The notes under the pieces are model-generated. The model was given only the letters and a program-made list of their open reading frames with translations, was not told where the DNA came from and did not search any database. This document shows, one piece after another, positions 8,958 through 17,717 of a DNA stretch of 64,000 nt. A program made the position numbers and the translations under genes. Source of the DNA: JAFGLZ01 sp964622545 (GTDB taxonomy: Bacteria; Planctomycetota; Phycisphaerae; UBA1845; JAFGLZ01); contig CAZUQM010000008.1 in NCBI GenBank assembly GCA_964622545.1, positions 124,001 to 188,000 on the forward strand, read 5' to 3'. Within the stretch, counting starts at the first letter, position 1. The number at the start of each line of letters is the position of its first letter.

Positions 8958-10127
8958 ATGACACACGCACGTCTGCCGATCGGATTCTTCGCGGTCTTGA
9001 TGCTCGCCCCAGGCTGGTCGGGGTCCTACCCTCCGGCTCACGCGGCCGAGCCGTCGAGGCACTTCCGCCTCTGGGCCTCCGGGTGTTGCCACGTCGGCAC
9101 GGATATGCGACGGGCCAAGCGCGAGAGCCTGGCCGAGGCCATCCGTCAGTCCGAGTTTGGCGGCAAGCACGGCGGACCGGCCTTCGACTGGGACATCGCC
9201 GTACACCTGGGCGACTTCTCCGGCAACCAGGGCTCGCCCAAGGCCGACGAGGGCAAGGAGGTCGTGCGACAGTTCGGCGCGCTGAAGAAGCACCGTCGCG
9301 AGCAGGTCTACTGCCTGGCCGGCAACCACGACGCCACCCTGCCCGGCGAGCGCCGTCAGGGGTGGTTCCGGACGTACATCGACCCGACGGGCGAGCATAC
9401 GAAGACGTCCGGCGTGGACCCGAAGCGCAGGCCCTACGCCGTCGAGGGCACGTGGGAGCGCTACAGCTTCCGCGTCGGCAACATCCTGTTCCTGATGATG
9501 GCCGACCGCAACGACGTCGGCCCGCCGGTGGGCCGCGGCGAGCGAGGCGGCTATCCGGCCGGCGCGGTCTCGGGCGAGACGTTCGCCTGGTGGAAGCGGA
9601 TGGTCGAGTCGAACCAGGACTGCATCATCATCTCCGCCCACCACCACATGCTCCGCGAGACGACCGTCGCGTCCGGTCCGTGGGAGGGTTTCACCAAGAC
9701 CAAGAAGGGCACATGGAAGAGCCACTACCACGGTTACTATCCCAAGGGCGGGCCGAAGGGGGCGTCGTATCTCTACTTCGTCGACGGCAAGCCCGACGCC
9801 CGGGCCTTCGAGCGCTACCTCGCCAGGCACCCCGGCGCGATCGACCTCTGGCTGGGCGGACACACGCACACCACGCCCGATGACACCAAGGGCGGGCGGT
9901 CGCATATCGAGCGCAAGTGGGGCGCGACGTTCATCAACTGCTGCGCCCTGACCAAGTACCACGTGGGCAACCTCACCACCCCGATGAGCCGACGGCTGAC
10001 CTTCACCGAGGGCAGCACGAAGGTCCGCGTGCAGTGCTACCTGCACACCAGCGACTACAAGCCTCAGGGGTGGTACGCACCGGCCGAGCGGACGATCACC
10101 GTCGGCAGGCCGTTCCGCGCGCCGTAG
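8958..10127 (+). CDS. Exported calcineurin-like metallophosphoesterase
   Basis: The chosen ATG has GGAG nine bases upstream and opens a clear signal peptide ending near H-A-A-E; an in-frame ATG at 8703 would bury this and overlap the previous gene. The mature protein shows the metallophosphoesterase order: a D-x-H-like start in variant form (S-G-C-C-H-V-G), H-L-G-D-F, G122-N-H-D125, a His-rich S-A-H-H-H-M and G-H-T-H (His302/His304). Such enzymes hydrolyse phosphomonoesters or diesters using two metal ions; the substrate here cannot be told. The first motif reads C-x-H rather than D-x-H, an oddity for metal binding. It is convergent with the rhamnosidase gene. Confidence 0.8.
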   Translation: MTHARLPIGFFAVLMLAPGWSGSYPPAHAAEPSRHFRLWASGCCHVGTDMRRAKRESLAEAIRQSEFGGKHGGPAFDWDIAVHLGDFSGNQGSPKADEGKEVVRQFGALKKHRREQVYCLAGNHDATLPGERRQGWFRTYIDPTGEHTKTSGVDPKRRPYAVEGTWERYSFRVGNILFLMMADRNDVGPPVGRGERGGYPAGAVSGETFAWWKRMVESNQDCIIISAHHHMLRETTVASGPWEGFTKTKKGTWKSHYHGYYPKGGPKGASYLYFVDGKPDARAFERYLARHPGAIDLWLGGHTHTTPDDTKGGRSHIERKWGATFINCCALTKYHVGNLTTPMSRRLTFTEGSTKVRVQCYLHTSDYKPQGWYAPAERTITVGRPFRAP

Positions 10128-10157
10128 TGCCCCGCTCCCCGCCCAGACCATGCGACA

Positions 10158-10197
10158 GGGTGGCCCGTCGCTTCAGCGGTGGCCGGCGCGAATCCCG
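10158..10197 (+). repeat. TTCA-loop hairpin repeat, copy a
   Basis: GGTGGCCCGTCGC-TTCA-GCGGTGG, followed by a GCGCGAAT tract. It lies between convergent genes. It matches copies at 14311-14350 (same orientation) and 44415-44454 and 44514-44552 (opposite orientation). Bases differing between copies near the loop keep the stem paired (CGC/GCG here, GGC/GCC in the others). Confidence 0.7.
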
Positions 10198-10278
10198 CGC
10201 CCGAACTCGGCGCCGCCTCCCGGTCTTCGCGGCTACCGGGAACGCTCCTACGGACAAGCCGTCGTGGCTGGCGGAGAC

Positions 10279-13077
10279 TCAACGGCCCGGACGCTCAAAG
10301 CGCCTTGAGCGGAACGCATACGTCCCCGAACCCACCTTCACAACCACCGCCCCCTGCTCCATCCGGACGACGCTCACGCCCGGCGCGTCGCTGACCGGCC
10401 GCCCGCCCTCGCTCACATCGTCGCGAGCCGCCGCCGGCACATGCACCTCGGCCTTCGTGTTCGCCGGGATGCCGACCTTCAGCACGAACGCCTCGTCCTC
10501 GACCCGCCAAGCCGACCGGATCGGCCCGCGGATCGAGTCGTAGCCCGCCTCCACCCAGCGCAGCTCACCCACGGGCTGCGGCCGGATCACGATCCTGTCG
10601 AAACCCACCGCAGCCGGCGCGGCGTTGATGCCGGCGAGGGCCTCAAAGAACCACTCGCTGACCGATCCGAACATCGGGTGATTGTGGCTGAAGGTGTTGT
10701 CGCTGAAAGCCCAATGCTCCCACAGCGTGGTGGCCCCGCCGGCCAGCATGTGCCCCCACCCCGGAAAGGACAGCTGGCCTGCGATCGTGTGGGCCACGTC
10801 GCTGCGGCCCGCATCGGTGAGCACGTTGAGCATGTATTTCGTCCCGAAGATGCCGGTGCTCAGGTGCCCCTGATGCTTCTCGCGGATGTCCCGAAGCAGG
10901 ACCTCCAGCGCCGCACCGCGCCGCTCCTGCGGCACGAGGTCGTGGTAGAGCGCGAAGGCCTGACACGCCTGCGTCCCGGCATCGTACGCGCCCGAGTCGC
11001 CCTTGGCGAACGTCACGTTGAAGGCCTCCGCGATGTCCTCGGCGAGTCGGGCGTAACGCGTGGCCTCGTCCATCCGGCCCAGCAGCCGAGCGAGGTCGGC
11101 CACGAGCCTCGCGCTGCGACAATAGAACGCCGTCGCCGTCAGCCGCACCGGCTTCTTGACCAGGCTCTCGTGATCGCTGATGCCGCGGTCGATGATGTGA
11201 TCCTTGGCGTTGGCCGTCAGCAGATGGACCCACTCCCGCGCGACCTCGTAGTGTTCGTCGATGAGCCGCTCGTTGCCGTAGTACTGCCGAAGCTGTCGCA
11301 GCAGCAGCGGATGAGCGATGCCCCAGCCGATCGGCCCGGAGCCCTCGCCGAAGCCGGCCGAGTCGATGCCGACGAACGGTGCCGTCTCGGTGATGCCGTG
11401 GTTCGGGCGGACCTCGTCGGTGAAGTCCTGCACCGCCTTGGCGTAGAACGCGGCCATGTCGAGGTTCAACATGGCCATCTCGCTGGAGGCCACGATGTCC
11501 CCGCCGTAACCGAACTTCTCGCGATGCGGGCAGTCGCTCTGCACCCCGAAGAGGTTGCTCTGCAACGTCCAGACGACGGCGTCCTGGATGCGGTTGTAGA
11601 GCTCGTCCGAGCACGCGAAGCGACCGACCTGTTCGACGTCGGTGCCGAGCAGCTCGCCCGTGATCATGTCGAGCGTCGGCTCGCACGGCAGGCCCGTCAG
11701 CTCCACGTAGCGGAACCCATGAAACGTGAAACGCGGACAGAACGTCTCGACCTCGCCGCCGCCCTTGAGGATGTACGTATCCTGCTGATACGCGACGTCC
11801 GGGGCCCCGGGTCCGCCGACCCCCGCCCGCTTGATCTGGCCGCAGACCGCCGTCATGCCGTTGAGGGTCCCGTCCGGGTAGAGCAGCTCACCGTAACGGA
11901 GATGCACCTCCGCGCCCGCCGGACCCTTGACCCGAAAGCGCACGCGCCCCGCAAAGTTCTGACCCATGTCGATCACGGCCACGCCCGGCTGTTCATGGAC
12001 GATTCGTAGGGGATGAATGGTGCGAAGGACCTTGATCGGCGGCAGCGTCTGGGCTTGCAGCCGGCCCAGGGGTTCGGTCGCCGTCACCGCCTGCTGCCAG
12101 CCGCTGGCGTCGAAGCCGGGTTCGGACCAGCCGGGCTGCTCCTTGCGGGCGTCGTAGACCTCGCCGAGGTAAACGCTGTTCTTGAGGATCGGACCGTCGC
12201 CGGCCTTCCACGTGGTGTCGGTGACGATCGTCTCACGCGTGCCGTCCTCGTAATCGATGCGGAGCTGCAGGAGCGCACGCGGTGCGCCCACGGGCAGGTA
12301 GTCGCGGAGGTTGTATCGGCCCCACATCCGCAGGGGCAGCGGGTTGTACCAGCCGTTGCCGAGCATGATGCCCACCGCGGCGTCGCCCCGCTCGAGACGC
12401 TCGGTCACGTCGTAGGTCGCGTAGAAGACGCGGTCCTCGTAGGCCGTCCACGTCGGGTCGAGCACGTGATCGCCGACCTTCCGTCCGTTGAGGTAGAGTT
12501 CGTAATAGCCCAGCCCGGTCACGTACGCCCGCGCACGGGCCACGGGCTTGCGGACGCGGAACGCCTTGCGAAGCAGCGGAGCGGGATCGACCTTGTAGAG
12601 GTCCTCGTCCTTGGTGATGGGGGGATCGTCGCGGCGAATCCACTCGCCCTGCCAGTCCTGGGCGTCCAACAGGCCCATCTCCCACCACGCCGTGCGCTCG
12701 TGAGCGGCCTCGCGGTCGTTCTGGTCCCAGACGCGGACACGCCAGTAAGCCCGCTGACCCGAGCGCAACGCCTGGCCCTCATAAACGATTCCGATGGTGC
12801 GGTCGGAGACCACCTTGCCGCTGTCCCACAGATCGGCCCGACCGGGCGCCAGCCGCTCAGGCGATGTGGCCACGAGCACCTGGTAGGCGCTCTGACGCGC
12901 CCCCCGCTCCTGGCTCGTCACGATCCAACTCAGACGTGGCCGGGAGACGTCCACCCCCAAGGGGTTCGTCAGGTACTCACAGCGCAGCTTGTCCGGCAAC
13001 AGGCCGGCCGTCGCCGAGGCGTTGGTCGCGAGGATCGTGGCCACCACGCCGCGAAGGATTCGTCGTATCCAGCTCAT
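10279..13077 (-). CDS. Exported alpha-L-rhamnosidase, GH78
   Basis: A 932-residue protein with a signal peptide (R-R-I-L-R then a hydrophobic run ending at A-S-A-T-A) and a GGAG site before the ATG. Domain order is that of GH78: an N-terminal Fn3-like segment (L-S-W-I-V-T-S, Y-Q-V-L-V-A-T), a beta-sandwich (A-R-A-Y-V-T-G-L-G-Y-Y-E-L-Y-L-N-G), a second sandwich (I-D-M-G-Q-N-F-A-G), the (alpha/alpha)6 catalytic barrel and a C-terminal beta domain. The active-site signature near residues 511-525 is D-C-P-H-R-E-K-F-G-Y-G-G-D, the H-R-E-K variant rather than Q-R-D-E-R. It should hydrolyse terminal alpha-L-rhamnose. The two rhamnosidases of this window differ in this signature, suggesting different linkages. 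It diverges from the alpha/beta hydrolase gene. Confidence 0.92.
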   Translation of the reverse strand: MSWIRRILRGVVATILATNASATAGLLPDKLRCEYLTNPLGVDVSRPRLSWIVTSQERGARQSAYQVLVATSPERLAPGRADLWDSGKVVSDRTIGIVYEGQALRSGQRAYWRVRVWDQNDREAAHERTAWWEMGLLDAQDWQGEWIRRDDPPITKDEDLYKVDPAPLLRKAFRVRKPVARARAYVTGLGYYELYLNGRKVGDHVLDPTWTAYEDRVFYATYDVTERLERGDAAVGIMLGNGWYNPLPLRMWGRYNLRDYLPVGAPRALLQLRIDYEDGTRETIVTDTTWKAGDGPILKNSVYLGEVYDARKEQPGWSEPGFDASGWQQAVTATEPLGRLQAQTLPPIKVLRTIHPLRIVHEQPGVAVIDMGQNFAGRVRFRVKGPAGAEVHLRYGELLYPDGTLNGMTAVCGQIKRAGVGGPGAPDVAYQQDTYILKGGGEVETFCPRFTFHGFRYVELTGLPCEPTLDMITGELLGTDVEQVGRFACSDELYNRIQDAVVWTLQSNLFGVQSDCPHREKFGYGGDIVASSEMAMLNLDMAAFYAKAVQDFTDEVRPNHGITETAPFVGIDSAGFGEGSGPIGWGIAHPLLLRQLRQYYGNERLIDEHYEVAREWVHLLTANAKDHIIDRGISDHESLVKKPVRLTATAFYCRSARLVADLARLLGRMDEATRYARLAEDIAEAFNVTFAKGDSGAYDAGTQACQAFALYHDLVPQERRGAALEVLLRDIREKHQGHLSTGIFGTKYMLNVLTDAGRSDVAHTIAGQLSFPGWGHMLAGGATTLWEHWAFSDNTFSHNHPMFGSVSEWFFEALAGINAAPAAVGFDRIVIRPQPVGELRWVEAGYDSIRGPIRSAWRVEDEAFVLKVGIPANTKAEVHVPAAARDDVSEGGRPVSDAPGVSVVRMEQGAVVVKVGSGTYAFRSRRFERPGR

Positions 13078-13248
13078 GCGGTTGCTCCAATGCCATGGTC
13101 GACGGCGCGCTGGTCGGGAAGCGGCTTCGCTTGCAGGGCGCCGGCCATCACCTTAGCCGTCGCATCGAGCGCCGACAACCGACCCGGTTCGGGCTATGAT
13201 GCCGGCACCCGGGTGTCAGACGCCCCCCCTACGCGAAAGGAGATGGAC

Positions 13249-14184
13249 ATGACACGCCTCGCCCGAAACCTCTTGGTGACTGCCCTGGCTTTGGGTGTCT
13301 GCGTCGGTGGCGCCTCGGCTGAGGCGAAGAAGAAGCGCGGCCGCGCAAAGCGCAAGGGCAAGAGCAGGCTCGTACTGCCCCCGGGCGTGACGGTCGAGCG
13401 GGACATCGTCTACGGCAAGGTCGGCGACGTCGAGCTCAAGCTCGATCTCTACCTCCCCAAGCCGGGTGGGCCGGCCCGGCCCGGCATCGTCTTCATCCAC
13501 GGAGGCGGCTGGCGCGGCGGTTCCAAGGGCCAGTTCAGGCAACAGGCCGCACACCTGGCCGGCAAGGGCTATGTGGGGGCATGCATCGTCTACCGGTACT
13601 CGAGACAGGCGACCTTCCCGGCCGCGTTGGAGGACTGCAAAGGCGCCGTGCGCTGGATGCGGTGCGTGGCCAAGAAGCACAACATCGACCCGAAGCGGAT
13701 CGCCGCGGTGGGCGGCTCAGCCGGCGGTCATCTCGCCGCCATGGTCGGCTATACCGATCCCTCGCACGGCTGGGAGGGCCAGGGCGGTCACGAGACCCAA
13801 TCGAGCGCGGTCCAGGCCGTCGCGGCGTTCAACGGCGTGCTCGACCTGACCGAGTGCGTCAAGAAGAACAAGGTCCCCAAGGCGTTGGTGATGTTCCTCG
13901 GCAAGACGTACGACGAGGCCCCCGAGCTCTACAAGGTCGCCTCGCCGATGACGCATCTCGACGCCACGTGTCCGCCAACGCTCGCCTTGCACGGCACGGC
14001 CGACAAGACCGTCCCCTACGAGCAGTCGGTCAGGCTCGTCGAGACGCTCAAGAAGCTCGGCGTGCCCGCCGAGCTCTACACGGCCGAGGGACAACCGCAT
14101 GGCTTCTTCAACCCGCCCAGGCCCCACTTCAAGCCGACGCTGGCGAAGCTGGAGGCGTTCCTGGATAGGCACCTGAAGAAGTAG
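13249..14184 (+). CDS. Exported alpha/beta hydrolase (HSL/BD-FAE-like esterase)
   Basis: The frame is open far upstream, but AGGAG (13238-13242) followed by the ATG at 13249 and a signal peptide ending at G-A-S-A fixes the start; the protein is 311 residues. A Lys/Arg-rich stretch follows the signal (K-K-K-R-G-R-A-K-R-K). The oxyanion motif is H84-G-G-G-W, the nucleophile motif G-G-S-A-G-G (Ser157), the acid lies near G-T-A-D-K-T-V-P and the His in Q-P-H-G-F-F (His284). The family includes carboxylesterases, acetyl-xylan and feruloyl esterases. An extracellular de-acylating role alongside the rhamnosidase is inference. Confidence 0.85.
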   Translation: MTRLARNLLVTALALGVCVGGASAEAKKKRGRAKRKGKSRLVLPPGVTVERDIVYGKVGDVELKLDLYLPKPGGPARPGIVFIHGGGWRGGSKGQFRQQAAHLAGKGYVGACIVYRYSRQATFPAALEDCKGAVRWMRCVAKKHNIDPKRIAAVGGSAGGHLAAMVGYTDPSHGWEGQGGHETQSSAVQAVAAFNGVLDLTECVKKNKVPKALVMFLGKTYDEAPELYKVASPMTHLDATCPPTLALHGTADKTVPYEQSVRLVETLKKLGVPAELYTAEGQPHGFFNPPRPHFKPTLAKLEAFLDRHLKK

Positions 14185-14310
14185 CGTGTGGAGGCAACCG
14201 TGAGGTGCTGTATCTTCCACGCCGATCGGTACGACCCGCTCGTGGGGATGCGCGGGGCCCATCGCTTCATTCGTCCTTGCTTTCGTCGAAGGAGCGGTGG
14301 GCGACGCGAC

Positions 14311-14350
14311 CGGGTGGCGTATCGCTTCAGCGGTGGGGGACACGAATTCG
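14311..14350 (+). repeat. TTCA-loop hairpin repeat, copy b
   Basis: GGTGGCGTATCGC-TTCA-GCGGTGG, followed by GGGACACGAATTCG, lies in the 266-bp gap between two convergent genes, the same context as copy a. A shorter related fragment (GGGGCCCATCGCTTCA) lies at about 14253-14270. Nothing else was recognised in this gap. Confidence 0.7.
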
Positions 14351-14450
14351 CCCGGAGAATCCCGTAACCGTCCCGAGATGCCCCCCACCGTCGAGACCAT
14401 AGTCCACCGAGGGTGACCAGGCAGGCCGCTCCGTAGGCCCTTGGTCCCGC

Positions 14451-17400
14451 TTACACCGCCTTCCGCTTGGCCAGGCACTCGAGTCGGCCGTCTTCCAGTA
14501 CGACGAGGATCCGTCCGTCACGGTCAATACACAGCCCGCCCGGCAGCGCCGGTCCGCTCAGACGGTGTTCCCACAGCTTGTCCCCGTTGCGCGGGTCCAG
14601 CGCGAAGACATGCCAGTCCGACCGGATCCGCCGCGTGATCGGCGACTCACACACCGCGATGACGGCGTTGCGTGTCATCGCCAGCGACACCGTCATCCGT
14701 CCCTTCATGCAATGGGCCACCCACGCCGTCCGCGGCCTCTGGCGGTCGTTCTTCTTGGCCAGCCACGACTCGATGTCGTCCAGCCGGCAGCACATCGGCA
14801 TGCCGTGCAGGTTGTCGACGAAGACGATGCGGTCGTCGTCCCAGGTCGGGGCGATCCTGCCGTGACACAGCAGCAGTGGCGTGCTGCCGTGCCTCGACGA
14901 CATGGCGTGGAACGTGCCCGGATTCACCACGTTCTCGCGTGCCGAGTAGAGCAGCCGACCGCCGTTGATCAGGATGTGTCCCCGGGCCAGGCCGATCTCC
15001 TGGCCGCGATTGCCGCGCGGGGCGCCGTTGCCGGGTCCGATGCCGAGATACGTGCCGTCGCTCAGGCGGTAATTCGCCAGCGGAATCACGTTGCCGCCGT
15101 TCATCCAGAGCTGGTCGCCGACGCGCGTCATCGTGCCCTGGGCCGAGACGCCCTTGCGGAGGTCCTTGTCCAGGTGGCCGGTCTCGTCGTTGCACCATGT
15201 GGGCCGACCCGTCTTGGCGTCGACCGCATAGACATACGTCCCGTCGACGTCGATCACCCCGGCCGCGAAGTACGCCACGCCCTGGTCAACCATCACGCCG
15301 GTGTTGACCGGCCAGGTCGAGCCGACCGCCCCGTATAGCATGATCCGTCGCTCGACCGGGGCGCCACGGAACCGCCAGACCAGACGACCGGTTGCGGCCT
15401 CGAGCGCATAGACGTACCCGTCGCCCGAGCCCACGTAGGCGATGCCCGCGGCGATGGTCGGCGGCTGAAGGATGCGTCCGGCCGTGTGGAACCTCCACCG
15501 CTCTCGGCCGTCGGAGGCATCCAGCGCCGTCACACGGCCGTAACCGTCGCACACGAAGACCAGCCCCGCCGCGGCGGTCGGAGGGGTGGCCTGTGGTCTC
15601 TCATGGCGTGCCAACCAAGACCGCACGACGCGCTTCGGCACCTCCACCGGGGCCATGCCCGAGCGGTCGATGCCGCCACGATACGTCGCCCAGCCGGTCG
15701 GCCCCGCGGGCATGGGCTGGACCGCGCCGGGCCGGACCTCGCCCGGCTCCAGACGCTCGTCGCCGCTGACCGGTCGTTGGAACGCGAAGTCGCCGGCCGA
15801 GCAGAGGGACCACCGGCCCATGATCGACAGGTTGCAGTCGCACAGCCAGGGCCCGATGTACAAGAGCCCGTTCGCCCCGATCACCCCGTCGTTGCAGGCC
15901 GGCCGGACCGCCCCGTTGAACTGGATGACCTTCTTCTGGCGGTCGTACCGCGTCAGCCCCTCGGGCCAGCCGCGGCAGAACAGCGAGTCGGGCGTGGCCG
16001 TCAGTCGGGCGCAAGACCGCTTCCTGAAGCCGAGGTCGCGGACGACCTTGCCCGTGAGCGGATCCAACTGGAGCGTGCTGCCTTCCTTGCCGACGCCCAG
16101 GTGCAGGTAGCCGTCGGCGTACAGCAGGTTCGGGTTGTTTGTCGTCTTCTTGCGGTGCCAGAGCATGCTGCCGTCTTGCAGCGATACCGCCACGACGTTC
16201 ATCCGTGTCTGGGCCTCCAGGTACAACGCCTTGGGCGTGTACAAGGCGTAGCACATGCTGCGAAAGCCCGGCGTCGAGCTCAGGCCCCGACCGGGCTCCT
16301 CGACCAGCTCACGCAGCTTCGTGTTGTCGTTCAGCCAGACCACCTTGCCCGTCTGGATGTCCAGCTTGCCCAGGTGGGCGTCGGGCACGTAGAAGTAGAC
16401 ATGTCCGCCGCCGATAGCCATCGCGCGGGAGTCCATCGGCTTGTCCTCGACATGGCGCCACACCGGCTTGCCCTGCCGGAGGTCGAACGCCACGAGCACC
16501 TCACCGAAGCCCCAGGGCACGCGCCGTTGGTAGTACCCCAGGCTGAGCTCGCCCCAGCTCCACGCACGGAGCTTGCTACGGACGACCGTGGTCTCGGCCG
16601 GGTCGGGCTTCTTGCCGATCAGCGCGAAGAGCATGTCGCCCTTCTTGGCGATCCACTTCCAGTGACCCGGCGTGTCGGGCAGCTCGAGACGGCCCTTCTC
16701 GCGCCCCGTCTGGGCGTCGAGCATCAGGCACCCCTCGCCGTCCAGGTCGATCAGCATGAACGTCTCGTCGCCGGCGATGAAGGCCGACCGGTGCGCCAGG
16801 TAGCCGTCCGGCAGCTTGAGCGTCCAGAGCGGCGTACCGTTGTAGCCGTTGCGGGCCAGCACCGTATTCAGCCAGGGCTCCTCGCGACGGTGATGGGCGA
16901 TGTGACCCATGGCGATGAAGGTCCGGCCCCCCGCAGCGGTCGTGATCGCGGGCATGGCGATGTAGAGCGGTTCGCCAAGCCACTGCGTCATGTACGGATA
17001 CCGGATGATCCGATCCGTCGAGACGGGGTTGTTGTCGGGACCGTGCTCCCAGTGGCTCCAGGCGTCCTCGCCTTGCCGTGCGGGCTTGACGATGCGTTTG
17101 ACGACGCTCAGCTTGCCGGGGCCCTGCTGGTTCATGGCCACCCGGAGGGCGACCCCTCTTGGCCGGAGCGCGCGAAGCAACTCGGCATCGGGCGCCTCGG
17201 CGTCGCCGGCGAAGACGACCACCACGTCGACAAGGTTCTCGGTGTGGGGCAGACCGTCCAGCGAGGCCTTCTCGACCACGACCCGTTCACCGTGCAGCTC
17301 TGCCTGCTCGATCGCCCCCTGGAGACGACCCACCACCGCCGCGCTGTCGTGCAGCGCATGGATGTGAAACCGCGACCGCTCGGCCAGGGCGACCAGGGTT

Positions 17401-17585
17401 GACGCGTCGTCGCAGCCCACCACGACACAGAGCCCGCGGGAGATGCCGGCCTGCTCGGTGACCGTCACGGCCGCGTCGGCGGCCTTGGCGGAAGCCTCGA
17501 GGGCGCGACCCGAAGTGACCATAACGGCGCAAGACACCATCACGACGCCCAACCAGCCTCGCTTGGCATGGCGATACGTGCTCAT
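14451..17585 (-). CDS. Exported PQQ-type beta-propeller with degenerate methyltransferase-like N-terminus
   Basis: A 1044-residue protein. GGGGAG precedes the ATG, and a basic N-terminus plus hydrophobic segment forms an export signal. Residues ~45-150 read like a Rossmann methyltransferase (S-R-G-L-C-V-V-V-G-C-D-D, then V-E-K-A-S-L-D-G-L-P) with a damaged SAM-binding glycine motif. From ~170 to the end there are many propeller blades of the PQQ-dehydrogenase/BamB kind (R-V-T-A-L-D-A-S-D-G-R-E-R-W, Y-V-G-S-G-D-G-Y-V-Y-A-L-E-A-A-T-G-R-L-V-W-R). No dehydrogenase catalytic Asp or Cys-Cys pair was identified, so an oxidoreductase role is not supported. It may be a binding or scaffold protein at the cell surface. 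The next gene upstream on this strand is mcsB, 132 bp away. Confidence 0.78.
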   Translation of the reverse strand: MSTYRHAKRGWLGVVMVSCAVMVTSGRALEASAKAADAAVTVTEQAGISRGLCVVVGCDDASTLVALAERSRFHIHALHDSAAVVGRLQGAIEQAELHGERVVVEKASLDGLPHTENLVDVVVVFAGDAEAPDAELLRALRPRGVALRVAMNQQGPGKLSVVKRIVKPARQGEDAWSHWEHGPDNNPVSTDRIIRYPYMTQWLGEPLYIAMPAITTAAGGRTFIAMGHIAHHRREEPWLNTVLARNGYNGTPLWTLKLPDGYLAHRSAFIAGDETFMLIDLDGEGCLMLDAQTGREKGRLELPDTPGHWKWIAKKGDMLFALIGKKPDPAETTVVRSKLRAWSWGELSLGYYQRRVPWGFGEVLVAFDLRQGKPVWRHVEDKPMDSRAMAIGGGHVYFYVPDAHLGKLDIQTGKVVWLNDNTKLRELVEEPGRGLSSTPGFRSMCYALYTPKALYLEAQTRMNVVAVSLQDGSMLWHRKKTTNNPNLLYADGYLHLGVGKEGSTLQLDPLTGKVVRDLGFRKRSCARLTATPDSLFCRGWPEGLTRYDRQKKVIQFNGAVRPACNDGVIGANGLLYIGPWLCDCNLSIMGRWSLCSAGDFAFQRPVSGDERLEPGEVRPGAVQPMPAGPTGWATYRGGIDRSGMAPVEVPKRVVRSWLARHERPQATPPTAAAGLVFVCDGYGRVTALDASDGRERWRFHTAGRILQPPTIAAGIAYVGSGDGYVYALEAATGRLVWRFRGAPVERRIMLYGAVGSTWPVNTGVMVDQGVAYFAAGVIDVDGTYVYAVDAKTGRPTWCNDETGHLDKDLRKGVSAQGTMTRVGDQLWMNGGNVIPLANYRLSDGTYLGIGPGNGAPRGNRGQEIGLARGHILINGGRLLYSARENVVNPGTFHAMSSRHGSTPLLLCHGRIAPTWDDDRIVFVDNLHGMPMCCRLDDIESWLAKKNDRQRPRTAWVAHCMKGRMTVSLAMTRNAVIAVCESPITRRIRSDWHVFALDPRNGDKLWEHRLSGPALPGGLCIDRDGRILVVLEDGRLECLAKRKAV

Positions 17586-17717
17586 GACGCTCCCCTTTCG
17601 TCGGATCAGGAGGTGATCGCGATCAGGTCATGACGTGCAGACCGTATCGTACGGCATGGCGGGTCCAGGTCAATGGGCCGGCGAAGGCAAGAGGCTGTGG
17701 TCCGGGCAAGCGGGGCC

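Noticed and set aside
12013..13248. Long N-terminal extension of the 13249 hydrolase
   Set aside because: It would be fully antisense to the GH78 gene. A strong ribosome binding site and signal peptide mark the true start at 13249.
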